This document shows positions 9,833-17,948 of a DNA stretch of 64,000 nt, one piece after another. The first letter of the stretch is position 1. The number at the start of each line of letters is the position of its first letter. Position numbers and translations under genes: made by a program. This DNA comes from Desulfoscipio gibsoniae DSM 7213. Its GTDB lineage: Bacteria; Bacillota; Desulfotomaculia; Desulfotomaculales; Desulfallaceae. Under the pieces are notes generated by a model that saw only the letters and a program-made list of their open reading frames with translations, made no database searches and was not told the origin of the DNA. Location: positions 1,582,501 to 1,646,500 of the forward strand of contig NC_021184.1 of the NCBI RefSeq assembly GCF_000233715.2, written 5' to 3'.

Positions 9833-11617
9833 ATGATTTTTAAAAGACTGCGCTGGAAAATAACAGTATCATATATTGCTGTGGTTATCCTTTCCATGCT
9901 TATTTTAGGAACATATCTAACGAATTCCCTTGAGGATTACTTTTATAACAGCATTGAAAAAAGGCTTACCACACAAGCGCTGCTTGCCTCCAGGCTTGTA
10001 GTTGAAAAAAGTGGTGATTTAGGTGCAATCGGACTTGATCAGCTGGCCAAACAAATCAGCTCAGATGTTCAGGCCAGGGTAACTATCATTGATAGCACCG
10101 GGGTTGTGCTTGGTGATTCAGAGAGAGATGCTACATCTATGGAGAATCATATTGACCGGCCTGAAGTTCAGGCTGCCGGGAAAAAAGGCTCCGGAACTGC
10201 CATTCGCTACAGCAAAACCCTTAACACCAATATGATGTATGTAGCCTTACCCATAAATGCAAACGGCAGCGGTGAAGGCTTTATACGATTAGCGTTGCCC
10301 CTTACAGAAATTAAGCAAGCTTTTTGGGGCTTGTGGTCGGATATGTTGAAGGCTATATTGATAGCTTTTTTAATTACTACACCGGTAGGGCTTACGCTGG
10401 GTAAAAAAATAACTGGTCCGGTTGAACAGCTGATTGAATTTGCCAGGCAAATTTCAAAAGGTAATTATGATGGCAGGATTAGAGTCAGGAGCGGTGATGA
10501 AATAGAAAAATTGGCCATAACACTGGAGCAAATGGCCGATACAATTAAAGAGAAGGTCAGGCTGATTTCGGAAGGTAGAAACAAGCTTGAAACGGTTTTG
10601 GCCAGCATGTCCAGCGGGGTTATTTTTATTGATAAATCAGGCCGCATAGACCTGGTTAATCCGGCGGCGGAAAAGTTTCTGGCTTTCCTGATCAGAAGGG
10701 GAGGCGACATACCCCACGGCTCTTCGATTAGATACCCGGAATTATCGTCCGCTATAAATGAAGCATTGCAAAAGGGACAAGTTATTGAGCAGGAAGTTAA
10801 AATATTTATTCCGGAAGAAGCGATTCTGGCGGTTACTGTTTCCCCATTCCGTGACCAGACGGGCGCTTTAAATGGCGTGGTTGCTGTAATGCACGATATT
10901 AGCCGCATTAGGAAACTGGAAAAAATCCGCACTGAATTTATTGATAACGTATCACATGAGTTAAAAACACCGGTAACAGCAATCAAGGGTTTTACTGAAA
11001 CGCTATTGGACGGGGCCATGTACCAGCAGGATATATGTCGAGAATTCATCGAAATAATTGATAAAGAGACCGCCCGTTTGAGCCGCCTGGTACATGAACT
11101 TTTAGACTTATCAAAAATAGAATCAAAGAATACGCAGATAAAAACCAAATCAATGGATATAAATAAAATAATCCGGGATACAGTTGCAAAACTGCGTGGT
11201 CAAATTGATGGCTCCGGGCTTGAAATAAAACTTTCGCTGCCAGGCAAACCGGTGATTGCCAAAGCAAATAGCGACATGATTGATCAGGTGCTGATTAATC
11301 TCATAGATAATGCTGTTAAATACACCTATACCGGTGGTGAAATAGAGATTGAAGTTTCAGAGGACGACCAAAACGTAGTAATTAAGGTTCGTGACAACGG
11401 TATCGGTATTCCCGCAGTGGATCTTGAAAGAATTTTTGAAAGGTTTTACCGGGTGGATAAAACCAGGAGCAGGGCTATGGGTGGCACCGGACTGGGACTA
11501 AGCATAGTCAAACATATAGTAGAACTGCACGGCGGTATAGTAGGCGTACAAAGCACCCCGGGAGTGGGGTCAGAGTTTTTCTTTACATTGCCCAAACCTA
11601 CAAATAATAAAAGCTAA
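9833..11617 (+). CDS. phoR: Phosphate sensor histidine kinase, PhoR-like
   Basis: Membrane sensor of 594 residues: helix at about 8-28, extracytoplasmic sensor domain to about 165, second helix at about 170-190, HAMP linker, a PAS domain (about 250-365), then HisKA with the H-box VSHELKTPV near residue 372 and an HATPase domain with NLIDNAVKYT, RDNGIGIP, GGTGLGLSIV. It is the cognate kinase of the upstream regulator (12-base gap). The PAS domain and the domain order are those of PhoR in Firmicutes. Transcription probably ends at the hairpin at 11631-11647. Confidence 0.9.
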   Translation: MIFKRLRWKITVSYIAVVILSMLILGTYLTNSLEDYFYNSIEKRLTTQALLASRLVVEKSGDLGAIGLDQLAKQISSDVQARVTIIDSTGVVLGDSERDATSMENHIDRPEVQAAGKKGSGTAIRYSKTLNTNMMYVALPINANGSGEGFIRLALPLTEIKQAFWGLWSDMLKAILIAFLITTPVGLTLGKKITGPVEQLIEFARQISKGNYDGRIRVRSGDEIEKLAITLEQMADTIKEKVRLISEGRNKLETVLASMSSGVIFIDKSGRIDLVNPAAEKFLAFLIRRGGDIPHGSSIRYPELSSAINEALQKGQVIEQEVKIFIPEEAILAVTVSPFRDQTGALNGVVAVMHDISRIRKLEKIRTEFIDNVSHELKTPVTAIKGFTETLLDGAMYQQDICREFIEIIDKETARLSRLVHELLDLSKIESKNTQIKTKSMDINKIIRDTVAKLRGQIDGSGLEIKLSLPGKPVIAKANSDMIDQVLINLIDNAVKYTYTGGEIEIEVSEDDQNVVIKVRDNGIGIPAVDLERIFERFYRVDKTRSRAMGGTGLGLSIVKHIVELHGGIVGVQSTPGVGSEFFFTLPKPTNNKS

Positions 11618-11630
11618 ACTGTTTGCAATA

Positions 11631-11652
11631 GCCACCCTGAGGGTGGCTTTAT
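11631..11652. terminator. Hairpin terminator between convergent phoR and phoU
   Basis: Perfect 7-base arms GCCACCC / GGGTGGC with a three-base loop, followed on the + strand by TTTATATTT. It lies between the ends of the converging phoPR and pst-phoU operons and could serve both. Confidence 0.7.
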
Positions 11653-11658
11653 ATTTAA

Positions 11659-12318
11659 CTATGATTCATTTAGTTCTAATCTTTCTCCAGTGATCATGTA
11701 TATAATCCACTCGCTTAAATTCGTAGCATGGTCACCAATACGTTCCAGGTATCTGGCTATAAATAAAAAGTAAGTAGCCTGCTTGATGTTTCGGGGGTCC
11801 TTGGTCATTAAGTCGATTAATTCATTAAAAGTTTTGGTATAGTAATTATTTATTTCATGGTCATGCATGGCAGCCTTTAGGGCCGTGTCGCGATCCTCAT
11901 TGACATAAGCGGTTAAGTTTTCCCGAACCATTACCTGGGCTAAATCGGCCATCATAGGTATATCTGTCAGCGGTTTGATAAACGGTTCATTACCTATTGA
12001 TAGAACTAATTTGGCAATGTTACTGGCGTAATCGCCCATCCTTTCCAGGTCAGTATTAATTTTTAAGGCGGTTCCTATAAACCTGAGGTCACGTGCCATA
12101 GGCTGTTGTAGTGCCAGTAGTGACAGGCACCCGCGTTCTATTTCCAGCTCCAGCCGGTCAATCTTTTCATCATCCATGACCACTTGTTCAGCAAGATCCA
12201 AATCCTGGCGCTTTAAAGCTTCAATTGACAATGCAATAGCATTGCCTACCATTTTGCCCATAAGCAAAATATCGTTCCTCAATTTATTAAGTTGTTCATG
12301 AAAAGACTCTCTGGTCAT
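11659..12318 (-). CDS. phoU: Phosphate transport regulator PhoU
   Basis: A 219-residue all-helical protein with the two PhoU repeats: DEKIDRLE and ERMGDYASNI in the first half, HDHEINNYY-like and LERIGDHATNLSEW in the second. PhoU links the Pst transporter to the PhoR kinase and represses the regulon when phosphate is plentiful. Last gene of the pst operon, 15 bases after pstB. The DNA-side partners (phoP, phoR) lie immediately beyond, converging. Confidence 0.95.
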   Translation of the reverse strand: MTRESFHEQLNKLRNDILLMGKMVGNAIALSIEALKRQDLDLAEQVVMDDEKIDRLELEIERGCLSLLALQQPMARDLRFIGTALKINTDLERMGDYASNIAKLVLSIGNEPFIKPLTDIPMMADLAQVMVRENLTAYVNEDRDTALKAAMHDHEINNYYTKTFNELIDLMTKDPRNIKQATYFLFIARYLERIGDHATNLSEWIIYMITGERLELNES

Positions 12319-12333
12319 ATTCTTAACCCCCTT

Positions 12334-13098
12334 TTAGCCGAACCTGCCTGTGATGTAGTCTTCTGTGCGCTTATCCCGGGGTGTGGTGTAAATTCTATTA
12401 GTAACATCATATTCAATCATTTCACCGTTTAAAAAGAAACCGGTGTAATCAGAGATTCGGGCAGCTTGCTGCATATTATGAGTAACTATGGCAATGGTAT
12501 AGTTGGCTTTTAACTGGTGAATCAAGTCCTCAATTTTAGATGTAGAAATAGGATCAAGAGCTGACGCAGGTTCATCCATTAGTATTACTTCAGGATCCAC
12601 GGCCAGCACCCTGGCAATTACAAGTCTCTGCTGTTGACCTCCGGAAAGCCCCAGCGCGGGCTTGTTGAGCCTGTCTTTAACTTCATCCCACAGGGCTGCC
12701 GCTTTTAGACTATTTTCAACAATACCCATCAATTCATCTTTATTCCTGATGCCATGAATACGTGGACCATAAGCTACATTATCAAATATATTCAGCGGAA
12801 ATGGATTGGGTTTCTGAAAAACCATACCTATAACCCGACGCAATTCCACCGGGTCTACACCAGCCCCGTATATATTCGTTCCGTCAAACAGCACTTCTCC
12901 TTCAATATGTGTTCCTTCAATTACATCGTTCATACGGTTTAGGGTTCTAAGGAAAGTCGATTTCCCGCAGCCTGAGGGGCCGATTAAAGCGGTCACCTTA
13001 TTTCTTTTAATTGGTAAATTAATACTGTATAAAGCCTGAAAGCTTTTATAAAAGAAGTTTAGGTTTTTTGTCTCCATTTTATTACTTGAAACAGTCAT
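12334..13098 (-). CDS. pstB: Phosphate ABC transporter ATP-binding protein PstB
   Basis: ATPase of the high-affinity phosphate transporter, 254 residues. Walker [10 protein letters not shown], the PstB-typical [12 protein letters not shown]-loop VFQKPNPFP, signature LSGGQQQRL, Walker [14 protein letters not shown] and the H-loop VTHNMQQA are all intact. Ribosome site AGGGGTGA before the ATG. Lies 50 bases after pstA and 15 before phoU on the minus strand. Confidence 0.97.
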   Translation of the reverse strand: MTVSSNKMETKNLNFFYKSFQALYSINLPIKRNKVTALIGPSGCGKSTFLRTLNRMNDVIEGTHIEGEVLFDGTNIYGAGVDPVELRRVIGMVFQKPNPFPLNIFDNVAYGPRIHGIRNKDELMGIVENSLKAAALWDEVKDRLNKPALGLSGGQQQRLVIARVLAVDPEVILMDEPASALDPISTSKIEDLIHQLKANYTIAIVTHNMQQAARISDYTGFFLNGEMIEYDVTNRIYTTPRDKRTEDYITGRFG

Positions 13099-13148
13099 TA
13101 AATCACCCCTTTCTAGAGCGAAAAAGTTAGGTAATAGGCTAACATAGC

Positions 13149-14033
13149 TTAAACTGCCGTGAGACGCTTCTGTATTAATCTACCCAACCAGCGAGCACCA
13201 AAGTTAAAGGATAGAACCACCAGTACCAATATCGCCGCCGAGCCGTCAGCAACACGCCTCAAGTCAGGGATAAGACCTTCCGAGTTAACCTTCCAGATAT
13301 GCACGGCCAATGTTTCAGCAGGTCTAAAAGGGTTTAAGGGTGATGTAGGGCTGAATATATTCCAATTTGAAAAATCCAGAGGGGGACTGCTCATACCCGC
13401 AGTATACAGCAGGGCCGCTGCCTCACCAAATACTCTCCCCGAGGTAATAATAATACCGGTAATCAGGCTGGGAAACGCGCAGGGTACAATGATGCGCCAG
13501 ATGGTCTCCCAGTGGGTGGCGCCCAATGCCAGGCTGCCTTCCACCAGTTCCCTGGAAACACCCCGGATGGATTCTTCTGAAACCCTTACCAGGAACGGCA
13601 GGTTGAAGACCGTTAAAGCCAGTGCCCCGGACATAATGGAGTAACCCCAGCCCGTAGCGTTTACGAAGACGAGTAAACCGAAAAGGCCCACAACAATAGA
13701 AGGCAGGGAGGTTAAGGTTTCAATAGCAATGCGCACCCCTTCGGCCAGCTGGCTGCGCCCGGCGTATTCCGCCAGGTAGATACCTGCCAATAGACCGATG
13801 GGTATAGATATCATCATTGTTAAAAATAAAATGTAAAATGAATTAAAAATTTGTGGCCCGATGCCCCCACCGGCACGAACTGTTTCCGGTGGTGCAGTGA
13901 TAAACTGCCAGTCAATGGACTTTAGTCCGTGGTAAAAAATATACCCCAGGAGGGTGCCTAAAATCAGCATAACTAACCCGGCGCCTACCCAAAATGTTAT
14001 TGTGGCAAGATTATTCTTTAACTTTGCATCCAT
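13149..14033 (-). CDS. pstA: Phosphate ABC transporter permease PstA
   Basis: Membrane permease of 294 residues with six predicted helices; the EAA-type loop region [11 protein letters not shown] and the later [18 protein letters not shown] are characteristic of PstA. Its ATG overlaps the stop codon of pstC (TAATG), so the two permeases are translationally coupled and presumably made one to one. Confidence 0.96.
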   Translation of the reverse strand: MDAKLKNNLATITFWVGAGLVMLILGTLLGYIFYHGLKSIDWQFITAPPETVRAGGGIGPQIFNSFYILFLTMMISIPIGLLAGIYLAEYAGRSQLAEGVRIAIETLTSLPSIVVGLFGLLVFVNATGWGYSIMSGALALTVFNLPFLVRVSEESIRGVSRELVEGSLALGATHWETIWRIIVPCAFPSLITGIIITSGRVFGEAAALLYTAGMSSPPLDFSNWNIFSPTSPLNPFRPAETLAVHIWKVNSEGLIPDLRRVADGSAAILVLVVLSFNFGARWLGRLIQKRLTAV

Positions 14034-14920
14034 TAAACCGCCCCTCTCCTAACCACGCAACGAACAATCATTATAAAGAACAACGACATCAACAGCAGCA
14101 GCAATCCCATTGACCAAAGGGCACTGTTCCAAATACTGCCCTGAACAGTGGCCCCCATATCCATGGTAATTGCGCTGGTGAGAGTCATTATGGGACTTAA
14201 AATGGAAGTCGGTATTTCCCTGGTGTTTCCAATAACCATTTGCACCGCCAGGGCCTCGCCAAAAGCCCGGGCCATGCCAAGTACCACTGCAGTAATCAGG
14301 CCGGAGCGGGCGGCAGGGATTATGGCCATGCGAATAGTCTGCCAGCGGGTGGCTCCCAGGGCGTAAGATGCGTGTTTCCATTCCACGGGCTGCGCACGCA
14401 GAGTGTCCGTGGAAACGCTGATTATCGTAGGAAGTATCATAATGGATAACACCAGGAAACCGGCCATCATGCTGAAGCCCCCACCTCCAAATAAAGACCT
14501 GATTACAGGAACAAGCAGGCTAAGGCCAATATAACCGTATACTACAGAAGGTATGCCGGCCAGCAGTTCCACCGCCGGCTGCAGCAGCCGCTGTCCCCAG
14601 CCGGGGGCAATTTCCACAATAAAAACCGCCACGATTACCCCCAGGGGGGCGCTTATAGCTACCGATAACAAGGTTACTGAAATAGAGCCAATAATAAAAG
14701 CCAGTGAGCCAACCTGTGGTCCCCCTTCCCCCGGTGACCGGTCCGGCCGCCATTGGTCGCTAAATAGAAACTCCCACAGGCTGACTTCATTACTAAAAAA
14801 AGTGGATAACCCCTTGGAACCGATATAATAAATAATGGATATGGTAAGTATAATTACAAAAGCTGCACACAGCATAGTTACGCCATGTCCGGCTTTGTCA
14901 TAAAATAATCTCTTTTTCAT
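14033..14920 (-). CDS. pstC: Phosphate ABC transporter permease PstC
   Basis: Membrane permease of 295 residues; LLAGIPSVVYGYIGL and SYALGATRWQTIRMAIIPAA are the PstC-type cytoplasmic loop motifs. It pairs with PstA to form the channel. It is separated from pstS by about 190 bases that include a long-range hairpin, which may set the ratio of binding protein to membrane subunits. Confidence 0.96.
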   Translation of the reverse strand: MKKRLFYDKAGHGVTMLCAAFVIILTISIIYYIGSKGLSTFFSNEVSLWEFLFSDQWRPDRSPGEGGPQVGSLAFIIGSISVTLLSVAISAPLGVIVAVFIVEIAPGWGQRLLQPAVELLAGIPSVVYGYIGLSLLVPVIRSLFGGGGFSMMAGFLVLSIMILPTIISVSTDTLRAQPVEWKHASYALGATRWQTIRMAIIPAARSGLITAVVLGMARAFGEALAVQMVIGNTREIPTSILSPIMTLTSAITMDMGATVQGSIWNSALWSMGLLLLLMSLFFIMIVRCVVRRGAV

Positions 14921-15047
14921 TGCAAAAACTCCTTCGGAATTCCGCCATTGCCAAGTGTTAAGATAATGTAATCCTCTTGTTCGATTGTTTTTGGTGCCCG
15001 CAATAACGGTTTTGTCGGGTTTCCCGTAAAAGGCCCGGACAGTAAAA

Positions 15048-15094
15048 GGCGAGGTGGTAAATAATGATTATAAACCTTTATCAAACACCTCGCC
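15048..15094 (-). terminator. Hairpin between pstS and pstC, possible attenuator
   Basis: Perfect 9-base inverted repeat GGCGAGGTG (15048-15056) / CACCTCGCC (15086-15094), with a 29-base AT-rich loop. In the direction of transcription it begins 16 bases after the pstS stop and is followed by TTTTAC. Such stem-loops after a binding-protein gene usually stabilise the upstream message or partly stop transcription into the permease genes; which applies here is inferred. Confidence 0.5.
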
Positions 15095-15109
15095 GGAATT
15101 ATAATAGAT

Positions 15110-16021
15110 TTATTTGGGGGTAACATTCCCCTGAACGTCGCGCTCAATTTGCATCTCAGTAGAGGGTATATAACCGAGGTCAACAACCAGTGACTTTTGA
15201 ACATCGTCCGACAACATATAATCAAGGAATTCTTTAGCTAACCCGGTAGCATCACCTTTGGTATACATGTGTTCGTATGCCCATACCGGGTATTTTCCGT
15301 TGATTATGTTTTCTTTAGTGGGTTCAATACCGTCCAATTTCAAAGGAGTAACACTACCGTCAAGGTAGGACAGGGCCAAATAACCAATGGCACCCGGAGT
15401 TTCGCTGATGATTTTACGCACTGTACCGGAAGAATCCTGTTCGATACCTTTAGCTTCTTCAGCACCTTTCAAAGCAATGGCTTTAAAAGTAGCTCTGGTT
15501 CCTGAACTGCTGGGTCGATTGACCAATTGTATTTTTACGTCTGCTCCTCCAAGCTCTTTCCAGTTGGTTATTTTTCCGGTAAATATATCAATTAGCTGCT
15601 GTTGGGTTACATTGTCAACTCTTACATCAGGATTAACCACTGCAGCCATGCCTACTACACACACCTTATGGTCAACTAATTGGGAAGCTTCTTCAGCCTT
15701 AAGTTTTTCTTCTGCAAACACATCCGAGTTACCAATATCGGAAGCACCCGATGACACCTGGCTAAGACCTGTGCCGCTACCGCCACCTTGCACAACAATT
15801 TGCGTTTTAGGGTTGTCAGTCATGAACTGTTTGGCCGCTTCTTCCACCAAGGGTTGCAGCGCTGATGAGCCTACAGCTGTAATTGAACCTTCAGAGCCAC
15901 CGCTTTGGACTTGGCCCTCCTCGCTTTGCTGGTTGTTTTTACCGCTTCCACAGCCGGTAACGACAGCCATCAACAAAACAATACCAACTAATAGAGCAAA
16001 AACCTTAATTCCCCTCTTCAA
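15110..16021 (-). CDS. pstS: Phosphate-binding lipoprotein PstS
   Basis: Extracellular phosphate-binding protein of 303 residues. The N-terminal signal peptide ends in a lipobox VTGC (Cys about residue 24), so it is lipid-anchored. GSSALQPLVEEAA, GGGSGTGLSQV, ASDIGNSD and RPSSSGTRATF are phosphate-binding loop motifs of the family. First gene of the pstSCAB-phoU operon, with a Pho-box-like promoter upstream and an AGGAGGTCATGG start region. Confidence 0.96.
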   Translation of the reverse strand: MKRGIKVFALLVGIVLLMAVVTGCGSGKNNQQSEEGQVQSGGSEGSITAVGSSALQPLVEEAAKQFMTDNPKTQIVVQGGGSGTGLSQVSSGASDIGNSDVFAEEKLKAEEASQLVDHKVCVVGMAAVVNPDVRVDNVTQQQLIDIFTGKITNWKELGGADVKIQLVNRPSSSGTRATFKAIALKGAEEAKGIEQDSSGTVRKIISETPGAIGYLALSYLDGSVTPLKLDGIEPTKENIINGKYPVWAYEHMYTKGDATGLAKEFLDYMLSDDVQKSLVVDLGYIPSTEMQIERDVQGNVTPK

Positions 16022-16088
16022 CTAACCATGACCTCCTTTTAATGTTTAATGTATTTTAAATACATCTAAAGCAAATATAACAGATGCT

Positions 16089-16125
16089 CTTTAAGGTGGA
16101 TTAAATGTTGTGTAAAGAATGTAAA
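16089..16125 (-). promoter_or_regulatory. Pho box (PhoP-binding repeats) upstream of pstS
   Basis: On the minus strand four hexamers resembling the Firmicute PhoP repeat TT(A/T/C)A(C/A)A occur in phase: TTTACA (16125-16120), TTTACA (16116-16111), TTTAAT (16105-16100), TTAAAG (16094-16089), with steps of 9, 11 and 11 bases. A TTATAT -10-like element follows near 16080-16075. The arrangement is about one helical turn per repeat, as expected for a PhoP dimer array. Confidence 0.65.
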
Positions 16126-16316
16126 GATAGCATTAAAATTTACTAAACCTAATGTTTATTACCTAATAGCAACAACAAAAAATACTGTCAGAAAAAATAT
16201 TGTTAGTAGAAAACTAATAATTAAGGATTATTGGGATAACTTTAAAAAGAGTAACTTGGATAAAATTACTGATGATGTGGTAAAAAATATCGATGAATCA
16301 GTCGAAAAGATGTTAA

Positions 16317-16380
16317 GGAAGCAAGGGGAGGGTTCTCCTGCTTCCTTAAGAAGAAGCAGGAGAACCCTCCCCTTGCTTCC
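16317..16380. repeat. Inverted pair of GGAAGCA-type repeats (REPIN-like)
   Basis: Perfect 28-base arms (16317-16344 and 16353-16380) around an 8-base centre CTTAAGAA. Each arm is a full copy of the dispersed repeat whose ends are GGAAGCA and TGCTTCC. As RNA or cruciform this would be a very stable hairpin. It is the most regular member of the family in the window and resembles REP doublets mobilised by RAYT-type transposases; no such transposase gene is visible here. Confidence 0.85.
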
Positions 16381-16512
16381 CCTTTTGGAAGTTTAAGGAA
16401 TGGATTCTTTTTACTCACATACTTTCATATTTTTCTACTAATGATAAGTTTAATCGGGAAAAACTAACTACTATTAAGCAAAATATAAAATACCAATCAA
16501 GAGGGGGATCAT

Positions 16513-17046
16513 ATGAAAGCTACGGGAATTGTTAGAAGAATAGATGACCTGGGTAGAGTAGTAATACCTAAGGAAATCAGGCGTACGATGAGGATACGAG
16601 ATGGTGAACCGCTGGAAATATATGTTGACAGGGAAGGAGAGGTAATATTAAAGAAATATTCTCCTATTACTGATTTGGGACAGTATGCCAAGGAATACGC
16701 CGATTCACTGCATGAAGCCATCGGCTATATAGTCTGTGTGGCAGATCGTGATGAAATCATTGCTGTTTCCGGCGGATTTAAAAAGGATTTATTGAAGAAG
16801 TCAATTGGGAATGTACTGGAAGATATTATTAGTAGCGCTCAAACCAAAATATTACAGGAGGAACACAGTTTAACAGATGACGAACGGGTGACTTTTAAAA
16901 ACAGTGTTATTGCTCCCATCGTGACTAATGAAAATGCCATTGGTGCCGTGATTATTACTTCCAATGAGGATGTTCAAATGGGCAACCTGGAAAATAAACT
17001 TGCCGAAACAGCAGCAGCTTTTCTGGCTAAGCAAATGAAGGAATAG
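16513..17046 (+). CDS. spoVT: Stage V sporulation protein T
   Basis: Forespore transcription factor of 177 residues: N-terminal AbrB-type swapped-hairpin DNA-binding domain (MKATGIVRRIDDLGRVV, PKEIRRTMRI, about residues 1-50) and a C-terminal GAF-like domain (about 55-175). The length and both domains match SpoVT, which adjusts sigma-G-dependent genes late in sporulation. A GAGGGGGATCAT site precedes the ATG. Its presence implies a spore-forming host. Confidence 0.95.
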   Translation: MKATGIVRRIDDLGRVVIPKEIRRTMRIRDGEPLEIYVDREGEVILKKYSPITDLGQYAKEYADSLHEAIGYIVCVADRDEIIAVSGGFKKDLLKKSIGNVLEDIISSAQTKILQEEHSLTDDERVTFKNSVIAPIVTNENAIGAVIITSNEDVQMGNLENKLAETAAAFLAKQMKE

Positions 17047-17164
17047 AAGATCCAAGATGCGGTATTATATAGAACTTTGTCAACCGGGTTGCTACAGCCC
17101 GGTTTTAGCGACAGTGTGTGAACAGGGAAGGGTATGAGCTGGGTCTCCAACAACATAAACATTT

Positions 17165-17824
17165 CTAGCACCGCGCAAGGAAGCAGGGGAACCGTCCCCT
17201 TGCTTCCTCTTGAACCAGCACAGCTCTGACAGGTGCTCCTTCGGCACCCCTTATTTTTAATGGTGCAGCTATGAGAAGGTATTTACCTTTAACTACATCT
17301 TTCAATCTTAAACCTTCCAGTATCACTATCCCGGCCTCAAATAATATTTTATGTGTTTCATGCCCGGGCTGGTCTCTTTCGATGCCCAGGGCATCTATGC
17401 CTACACCAGTAATGCTTTTATCTTTTAAATAAGCCGCGCCGCTGCTATCCAAATAAGTAAAATTGAAGTCAAAGGTTTCAATGTAAGAGTTTCGGGTACG
17501 TAACAGTATAAAATCACCGCTTTTAATATCATGCTTAGCTAAATCACTCGCACTGATTTTTTCGTTTAGCGCGGTTAAATCAAATACTTTGCAAGGGGTA
17601 ATTAGTCTCCTCAAATCAATTTGGTCAATGGTAGCACCCCCCGGCAGCATGTGCAGAGGGGCGTCCACATGGGTGCCGGTATGGATGTTCATTTGTATTC
17701 GGGATTCATAGGTGCTCCCGTTGGTAAAATCACTTACGCGCGACAAAACCGGCCGTTTGTCATTTTTATTTTTATATACTGGCATGTCCGGGTGGACAAT
17801 CATGGAAATATCATAAATCTTCAT
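17165..17824 (-). CDS. Cyclase-family (kynurenine-formamidase-like) metal hydrolase
   Basis: A 219-residue member of the putative cyclase family (PF04199), which includes arylformamidases and isatin hydrolases. The metal-binding motif HTGTHVDAPLH is intact at about residues 48-58, preceded by DISM and HPDMPVY near the start. Substrate unknown. A GGAGCCC site precedes the ATG. The last fourteen codons are unusual: residues about 206-215 are encoded by a copy of the dispersed GGAAGCA repeat (17179-17207), so the natural C-terminus has apparently been replaced by repeat sequence after VLVQE. Confidence 0.85.
   Translation of the reverse strand: MKIYDISMIVHPDMPVYKNKNDKRPVLSRVSDFTNGSTYESRIQMNIHTGTHVDAPLHMLPGGATIDQIDLRRLITPCKVFDLTALNEKISASDLAKHDIKSGDFILLRTRNSYIETFDFNFTYLDSSGAAYLKDKSITGVGIDALGIERDQPGHETHKILFEAGIVILEGLRLKDVVKGKYLLIAAPLKIRGAEGAPVRAVLVQEEARGRFPCFLARC
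17179..17207. repeat. Dispersed GGAAGCA repeat copy in cyclase 3' end
   Basis: 29 bases beginning GGAAGCAGGGG and ending CCCCTTGCTTCC; the ends are complementary so it can fold into a hairpin. It lies in frame within the 3' end of the cyclase gene. Confidence 0.8.
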
Positions 17825-17948
17825 TATGGGCTCCTTTATCTAGGCGAGGGGTCTGGCTAAAATAACATTTATGTACGCTTTAACGTACGTGTGATTACGC
17901 TTGGGTGTACAGATATTTTTCACTGTTATTAACAGGCTGACACCGCCC

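Larger units (their letters stand above)
16022..16512. other. Intergenic region between pstS and spoVT
   Basis: 490 bases holding the pst promoter on the left, a 64-base perfect palindrome (16317-16380), and an open + strand frame running to the TAA at 16394-16396 without an obvious start. That frame encodes a charged sequence with KDYWDNFKK that faintly recalls the first domain of IS91-type transposases; this is a weak impression, not an identification. The spoVT promoter must lie between 16381 and 16500. Confidence 0.4.

Noticed and set aside
10465-11148. Long minus-strand frame (227 codons) inside phoR
   Set aside because: Antisense shadow of a clearly coding gene with intact kinase motifs; no ribosome site and no recognisable motif.
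15387-16025. Plus-strand 212-codon frame opposite pstS
   Set aside because: Antisense to an unambiguous phosphate-binding protein; no start signal.
16124-16396. Possible IS91-type transposase remnant upstream of spoVT
   Set aside because: Only a short stretch (KDYWDNFKK) recalls such proteins; too weak to call, so left as a remark in the intergenic entry.
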